Source of the DNA: an uncultured Lachnospiraceae bacterium
Lineage (GTDB): Bacteria; Bacillota; Clostridia; Lachnospirales; Lachnospiraceae
Assembly: GCA_947631075.1 (NCBI GenBank)
Contig: CANRJU010000036.1
Location: 1-14,755 of the forward strand
DNA: 14,755 bases
Reading direction: 5' to 3'
This document shows, piece by piece, positions 11,417 to 14,755 of this stretch (positions are counted from its first letter, which is position 1; each line of letters opens with the position of its first letter). Under the pieces are notes generated by a model. That model was given only the letters and a program-made list of their open reading frames with translations. It was not told the DNA's origin and ran no database searches. Position numbers and translations under genes: made by a program.

Positions 11417-13492
11417 TTATTCCAGCAGATTACGCATGCTCCCCAAACTGATTGCAATCGTAGAGGCATTATGCAGCATGGCAGATACTCCCGGTTGCAG
11501 GATTCCGCCCGTTCCCAGCAGAATCAACGCCGTATTAAAACCGACGATCACACGGTAATTCTTAGCAATCCGCTTCACCAGCGCATTGCTAAGAACCTTT
11601 AATGTAATAAGCTCATACAGACTGTCTGCCCCAATTGTCACATCGGCAATTTCCCTTGCAATCTCCGCGCCATCACTGATGGCGATTCCCACATCTGCCG
11701 CAGAAAGCGCCGGAGAATCATTGATGCCGTCCCCAATCATCATGACCGTCCGCCCCTGCCGCTTCTCTCTTTCAACAAATTCCGCCTTATCCTCTGGCAG
11801 GACTTCCGCATAATACTCATCTACGCCAACCTGTTTTGCAATGGCGCACGCCGTTTTCTCACTGTCTCCGGTCATCATGACCACCTTTTTAATCCCCGCC
11901 TTTTTAAGCGTAGTTATCACAGCCGCTGCCTCTTCACGCAGAGGATCTTCAATACATATCACTGCCGCCAGCGCGGAATCCACTGCCAGATACAGATGGG
12001 AAAATTCTTCCGGAAGCGCGTCAAATCTCTCCCGCATCCCCTCCGGAATATGACAACCCTCATCCTCAAATACAAAATGATAGCTTCCAATGACCGCCTT
12101 CCGCTCCCCGATTCGGGAAGAAATCCCGTGTGCGACAATATACTCCAATTCCTGATGCATTTCCTCATGTTCCAGATGTTTTGCGCCTGCTGCATCCGTC
12201 ACCGCCTTTGCCATAGAATGGGGAAAATGCTCCTCCAGACAGGCGGCAATCCGCAGAAGCTCATCCGGTTCCTGTCCATTGAAGGAAATTACCTGCGCCA
12301 CTGCAGGCTTTGCTTTTGTAAGCGTCCCTGTCTTATCAAAAACAATGGTATCTGCCTCTGCCACTGCCTCCAGAAACTTTCCGCCTTTTACTGTGATATG
12401 ATGTCTGCTGGCTTCCCGGATTGCAGACATCACGGAAACAGGCATCGCGAGCTTTAAGGCGCAGGAAAAATCCACCATCAGCACCGAAAGCGCTTTCGTG
12501 GCATTGCGTGTAAGAAGATATGTCATACCTGTTCCCGCCAGCATATATGGCACCAACTGATCCGCCAGATGCGCAGCTTTCCCCTCCATAGAGGACTTCA
12601 GCTTTTCCGATTCCTCAATCATGGCAACGATCCGCTCAAAACGGCTGTTTCCTCCTGTGGAATCCACACGGACGGTCAATTCTCCTTCCTCCAGCGCGGT
12701 TCCTGCATACACATAGCTTTCCCTCTGTTTATGGACCGGAACCGCCTCACCCGTCATGGAAGCCTGATTTACCATTCCGTCGCCTTCCAGAACAATACCG
12801 TCAAAGGGAATCACCTTGCCCATGCGGACAACGACCATATCCCCCTGCTGTATTTCCACAGACGATACCAGCGTCTCCTGTCCATCTTGCTTTCGCCACA
12901 CCTTGTCAATATGTAAGGACATACTCCTTGCCAGATCATCCACCGACTTTTTATGCGTCCATTCCTCCAGTATTTCTCCGATGCCGAGCAGGAACATAAT
13001 TGAACCTGCCGTCCGCATATCTCCTCTGAATACGGACACGCCGATTGCAGTCGCATCCAGCACCGGGACTTCCATTTTCCCCTTCCATAATACTTTTATC
13101 CCTCTCCACAAATAAGGCAGCGATCGCAGCAATACGAATCCCGCCCTGACAGGATAAGGAAGAAAAAGGTTTTCTCCATACCGGAGCAGCACCTTGCCGA
13201 CTAGCTTTTCCTTATATTTTTCGCTCAATTCCCGGCCCGAATTTTCCAAAAGGGATTCCGGAATTTTGGCATCCTCATATCGGAAATTCTGGAGCATAGA
13301 AAGCACTTTTTCCCGCTCTCCATTGTAACAGATTACCACGTCCTGCGTCCTACTATGCACCGTAATCTTTGTAACAAAAGAATATTCTGACAGTGCATAC
13401 TGCAGGATATCCGCTTCCCTGTAAGACATCCTGCCCTGTGCGATATGCAACCGGATCCTGCCTCTGATCTCATGCCTGATCATAAACTTCAT
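11417..13492 (-). CDS. P1B-type metal-translocating ATPase with an atypical SCALKLAMP membrane motif
   Basis: The 691-aa protein has the P-type ATPase signatures: actuator loop SMTGEAVPV (245-253), phosphorylation motif DKTGT with Asp386, TGD at 541-543 and the hinge MIGDGINDSPAL (585-596). The residues 1-75 region (RGRIRLHIAQGRM...) is HMA-like but has no CxxC. In the metal-binding helix the usual CPC.L..ATP of Cu/Zn/Cd pumps is replaced by DFSCALKLAMP (341-351): one Cys344, a Lys347 and a displaced Pro351. The usual nucleotide-domain HP dipeptide reads HFPHS (422-426). The last helices carry LHNASTIAISLGSM. From family knowledge this resembles CtpC-like or uncharacterised P1B subgroups tied to Mn/Fe rather than the copper pumps; the ion is inference. 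It overlaps the upstream DUF6110-like gene by 4 nt. Confidence 0.9.
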   Translation of the reverse strand: MKFMIRHEIRGRIRLHIAQGRMSYREADILQYALSEYSFVTKITVHSRTQDVVICYNGEREKVLSMLQNFRYEDAKIPESLLENSGRELSEKYKEKLVGKVLLRYGENLFLPYPVRAGFVLLRSLPYLWRGIKVLWKGKMEVPVLDATAIGVSVFRGDMRTAGSIMFLLGIGEILEEWTHKKSVDDLARSMSLHIDKVWRKQDGQETLVSSVEIQQGDMVVVRMGKVIPFDGIVLEGDGMVNQASMTGEAVPVHKQRESYVYAGTALEEGELTVRVDSTGGNSRFERIVAMIEESEKLKSSMEGKAAHLADQLVPYMLAGTGMTYLLTRNATKALSVLMVDFSCALKLAMPVSVMSAIREASRHHITVKGGKFLEAVAEADTIVFDKTGTLTKAKPAVAQVISFNGQEPDELLRIAACLEEHFPHSMAKAVTDAAGAKHLEHEEMHQELEYIVAHGISSRIGERKAVIGSYHFVFEDEGCHIPEGMRERFDALPEEFSHLYLAVDSALAAVICIEDPLREEAAAVITTLKKAGIKKVVMMTGDSEKTACAIAKQVGVDEYYAEVLPEDKAEFVEREKRQGRTVMMIGDGINDSPALSAADVGIAISDGAEIAREIADVTIGADSLYELITLKVLSNALVKRIAKNYRVIVGFNTALILLGTGGILQPGVSAMLHNASTIAISLGSMRNLLE

Positions 13493-13770
13493 TGCTCTGT
13501 TTCCTCTGCGCAGACGGTCTCTTCCTCTCTTGCCGCCCTGTCCTCGTTAATCTGCTGCGCCTCCGCATAAATGTCCTCTGCATTTTCCTGAATATTCGTG
13601 ACCGTTTTCATCACACAGTCCTTAGCACGCAGCACAGCCGCCGTACAGTTCGTATAACATTTCTTTGCATCCTTGCTGGATAAAAGCTTCACGCCTGCCG
13701 TTCCAAATAAAACTCCTGTGGCAAAAATGCCTATTTTCTTTCCATCAATCTTTCCAATAAAATCAAACAT
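13489..13770 (-). CDS. DUF6110-like small membrane-associated protein
   Basis: The 93-aa product starts MFDFIGKIDGKKIGIFATGV and has one hydrophobic segment at about residues 12-31 (IGIFATGVLFGTAGVKLL). It continues with SSKDAKKCYTNCTAAVLRAK and DCVMKTVTNIQENAEDIYAE, then an acidic coiled tail. I recall this pattern (LFGTAGxKLLxSKDAKKxYTxCTAAVLRAKDCVM) as DUF6110, a family that accompanies P1B ATPases in Clostridia; the number is from memory. Three cysteines lie in the first helix after the membrane segment and might bind metal. AGGAG lies about 8 nt before ATG 13770. Its stop overlaps the ATPase start (ATGA), so the two are probably made in step, perhaps as a membrane complex. Its biochemical role is unknown. 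Confidence 0.8.
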   Translation of the reverse strand: MFDFIGKIDGKKIGIFATGVLFGTAGVKLLSSKDAKKCYTNCTAAVLRAKDCVMKTVTNIQENAEDIYAEAQQINEDRAAREEETVCAEETEQ

Positions 13771-13789
13771 TTCAAATCCTCCTACATTT

Positions 13790-13870
13790 TTATTTGTGAT
13801 TGTAACCGGTAATCATGGTCATAAGAAAGCAGAATATCGCCGCCCATGCCCAGAATTTGTGATTCTTCAT
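13790..13870 (-). CDS. 26-aa single-pass membrane peptide
   Basis: ATG 13870-13868 follows a very strong site, GGAGGAGGTGACAAA, and the frame ends in TAA at 13792-13790. The product, MKNHKFWAWAAIFCFLMTMI plus TGYNHK, has a basic Lys/His start, one TM helix (about residues 7-22) and a Lys/His tail. It sits 4 nt after the DUF2325 stop and 19 nt before the DUF6110-like start. Position, ribosome binding site and composition all support a genuine gene. Similar tiny peptides accompany these operons in related genomes as I remember, possibly under a DUF name I cannot confirm. The His/Lys ends might face metal or anchor a partner. It could be a small subunit of the ATPase. Confidence 0.78.
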   Translation of the reverse strand: MKNHKFWAWAAIFCFLMTMITGYNHK

Positions 13871-13874
13871 TTTG

Positions 13875-14171
13875 TCACCTCCTCCCCGAATCATGATAAT
13901 GCTGTTCCAGAATCTCATTCAATGCCGTCCCGCTGCTAGTATGGCACCGCACAATATCTGCATGGCGTTTTTCAGCCTCATTCACCGCGCAGCGGGCCAT
14001 TTTATGAGATACCGTATTGGTAAATAAAATCAACAGATCCGGGGAACCGATCATCTCTTTCAGGTTTCCCGACATCTGTGTAAATACCTTGACTCTGCAA
14101 CGATACGCCCTGCAGATTTTCTTATACTGACTGACCATTCTGTCATGTCCGCCTACAATGACCACACTCAT
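13875..14171 (-). CDS. DUF2325 protein
   Basis: The 98-aa product reads MSVVIVGGHDRMVSQYKKIC, then AYRCRVKVFTQMSGNLKEMI, then GSPDLLILFTNTVSHKMARC and a DIVRCHTSSGTALNEIL end. This is the standard DUF2325 layout: a small Rossmann-like sheet starting VVIVGGHDRM, with conserved FTNTVSHKM and RCHTSS. Function is not established in the family. It often sits with metal-transport or redox genes, and conserved His/Cys residues (His9, Cys20, His57, Cys62, Cys75, His76) could bind a metal ion. It is the first gene of the operon, after a leader of about 140 nt. An AAAGGATAAAAAC site precedes the ATG. It may act as a sensor or metal-handling accessory; that is inference. Confidence 0.88.
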   Translation of the reverse strand: MSVVIVGGHDRMVSQYKKICRAYRCRVKVFTQMSGNLKEMIGSPDLLILFTNTVSHKMARCAVNEAEKRHADIVRCHTSSGTALNEILEQHYHDSGRR

Positions 14172-14215
14172 GTTTTTATCCTTTCCATGACTTCCGTTTT
14201 AAACCAGTAACTTTG

Positions 14216-14231
14216 GTTAGTTTCAGCTAAC
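14216..14231. promoter_or_regulatory. Second metalloregulator-like palindrome in the operon leader
   Basis: GTTAGTTTCAGCTAAC has 5-bp perfect half-sites GTTAG/CTAAC. It lies in the transcribed leader, about 45 nt before the DUF2325 start and 66 nt from the stronger site at 14297. Together they could allow cooperative repression. Confidence 0.55.
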
Positions 14232-14296
14232 TCTTGCCCGAAAGAAAATGCCCTATGGCATATGAAACAAGTTTCTATTGTAATATCGCCTCTCAT

Positions 14297-14316
14297 GTTA
14301 GTTAGGACTAACTAAC
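14297..14316. promoter_or_regulatory. DtxR/IdeR-like operator over the metal operon start
   Basis: GTTAGTTAGGACTAACTAAC is a 20-bp near-perfect palindrome with 9-bp arms and a 2-base centre. It starts 4 bases downstream of the -10 at 14326-14321, so it covers the expected transcription start. The layout is close to the known IdeR/DtxR consensus TTAGGTTAGSCTAACCTAA, so an iron- or manganese-dependent repressor is the likely binder. The regulator gene is not in the window. Confidence 0.75.
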
Positions 14317-14320
14317 TATT

Positions 14321-14349
14321 AAAATAGCATATTAGAGATTTTATGTCAA
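14321..14349 (-). promoter_or_regulatory. Promoter of the metal operon
   Basis: On the minus strand TTGACA (14349-14344) is followed by 17 nt and TATTTT (14326-14321) with an extended TGC just before the -10. The weaker -10 is compensated by the extended element. The start should fall inside the palindrome at 14297-14316. Confidence 0.75.
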
Positions 14350-14395
14350 TAATTATTTTGAAAAAAAGAATAATCATAAAAAATGTAACATTATT

Positions 14396-14755
14396 TTACT
14401 CACTTAATTTCTCGACAAAATCAGCCATAGCCTCGGAAATCTTGATCTGCTGCGGACAGACGGCCTCGCAGCTTCTACAGCCTATACAAGCGCTTGGCAG
14501 CTTATCCTCCGGATACGAGGACAGGGCCATCGGCGCGATAAATCCGCCTTCGGTGAAGCAGTGCTCATTGTAGAACGCCAGCAAAGTCGGAATATCCAGT
14601 CCCTGCGGGCAGTGGCTCGTGCAGTAATGGCAAGCGGTACAGGGCAGGACGATCTTTTTCACCATTTCATCCGCCATAGCCAGCAGACTTTTCATTTCTT
14701 CCTCGGAAAGAGGTTTTTCTTCCTGGAAGGTCTGAATATTTTCTTTCATCTGTTC
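14396..14755 (-). CDS. C-terminal 4Fe-4S domain of an aldo/keto reductase (5' end outside window)
   Basis: The frame is open to the right edge of the window and ends at TAA 14398-14396, showing about 119 residues. It has two cluster motifs, CTACHYCTSHCP and CIGCRSCEAVCP, each CxxCxxCxxxCP. They are separated by LDIPTLLAFYNEHCFTEGG and APMALSSYPEDKLPSA, and followed by IKISEAMADFVEKL. From family knowledge this is the ferredoxin-like tail of clostridial aldo/keto reductases (about 370-390 aa), whose TIM-barrel lies upstream, outside the window. The tail preceding it (MKENIQTFQEEKPLSEEEMK) matches the linker after the barrel. It is a cytoplasmic oxidoreductase of unknown substrate. It is transcribed in the same direction as the metal operon, with about 46 nt from its stop to the next promoter and no clear terminator. 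Confidence 0.88.
   Translation of the reverse strand, partial: EQMKENIQTFQEEKPLSEEEMKSLLAMADEMVKKIVLPCTACHYCTSHCPQGLDIPTLLAFYNEHCFTEGGFIAPMALSSYPEDKLPSACIGCRSCEAVCPQQIKISEAMADFVEKLSE

Noticed and set aside
11027..11602. A long plus-strand frame of 191 codons opposite the HMA and ATPase genes
   Set aside because: It is antisense to two well-supported genes, lacks a ribosome binding site and has a composition typical of a shadow frame.
14248..14261. Small hairpin ATGCC-CTAT-GGCAT in the metal operon leader
   Set aside because: Only 5 bp, no T-run and no known riboswitch pattern around it; not enough to call a regulatory RNA.
1..14755. CRISPR arrays, insertion sequences, tRNA or rRNA genes
   Set aside because: I saw no regularly spaced repeats, no transposase or integrase reading frame and no tRNA- or rRNA-like sequence. 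Mobility is suggested only by composition and the pnuC duplication.

Overview
The window looks like a chromosomal segment of an anaerobic, low-to-mid GC Firmicute, most likely a gut Clostridia/Lachnospiraceae-type organism. I base this on the strong AGGAGG-like ribosome binding sites, the sigma-A promoters, a butyryl-CoA-dehydrogenase-like enzyme, two iron-sulfur proteins of anaerobic type, and a metal operon containing DUF2325 and DUF6110-like proteins. This is a family-level inference; no rRNA or tRNA is present.

Layout, left to right. (1) 1-312: the 3' end of a ferredoxin-like iron-sulfur protein gene. (2) 319-2207: an AT-rich accessory stretch holding an APH(6)-type kinase that lacks its N-lobe, two tiny closely spaced ORFs, a terminator, a 205-bp fragment of a pnuC gene, and a complete BrnT/BrnA toxin-antitoxin operon on the minus strand. 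(3) 2370-5427: a GC-richer plus-strand operon of an OmpR-type response regulator, a sensor histidine kinase and a membrane-anchored extracytoplasmic protein. (4) 5409-8601: a second AT-rich accessory stretch with a minus-strand gene of unknown function (possibly DUF6678-like at its C-terminus), an MqsR-like toxin followed by a zinc finger/HTH/Panacea antitoxin, and an intact pnuC transporter gene. (5) 8604-10771: a minus-strand acyl-CoA dehydrogenase gene and a divergent LysR-type regulator. (6) 10772-11056: a decayed intergenic region. (7) 11057-14349: a minus-strand metal-handling operon: DUF2325, a 26-aa membrane peptide, DUF6110-like, a P1B-type ATPase with a non-standard metal motif, a 29-aa ORF and a CxxC HMA protein. 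It is preceded by a promoter with a DtxR/IdeR-like palindrome over its start. (8) 14396-14755: the C-terminal iron-sulfur domain of an aldo/keto reductase, running off the window.

The strongest structural signal beyond single genes is the relation between regions 2 and 4. The last 205 bp of the intact pnuC gene (8398-8602) recur in inverted orientation at 1462-1666, with 10 mismatches counted by eye and an in-frame stop. In both places a toxin-antitoxin pair lies directly upstream of pnuC sequence. The two copies bracket about 6.7 kb that could invert by recombination. The second notable system is the metal operon, with three GTTAG/CTAAC palindromes in its leader and just beyond its end, and two very small genes that a length cut-off would miss.
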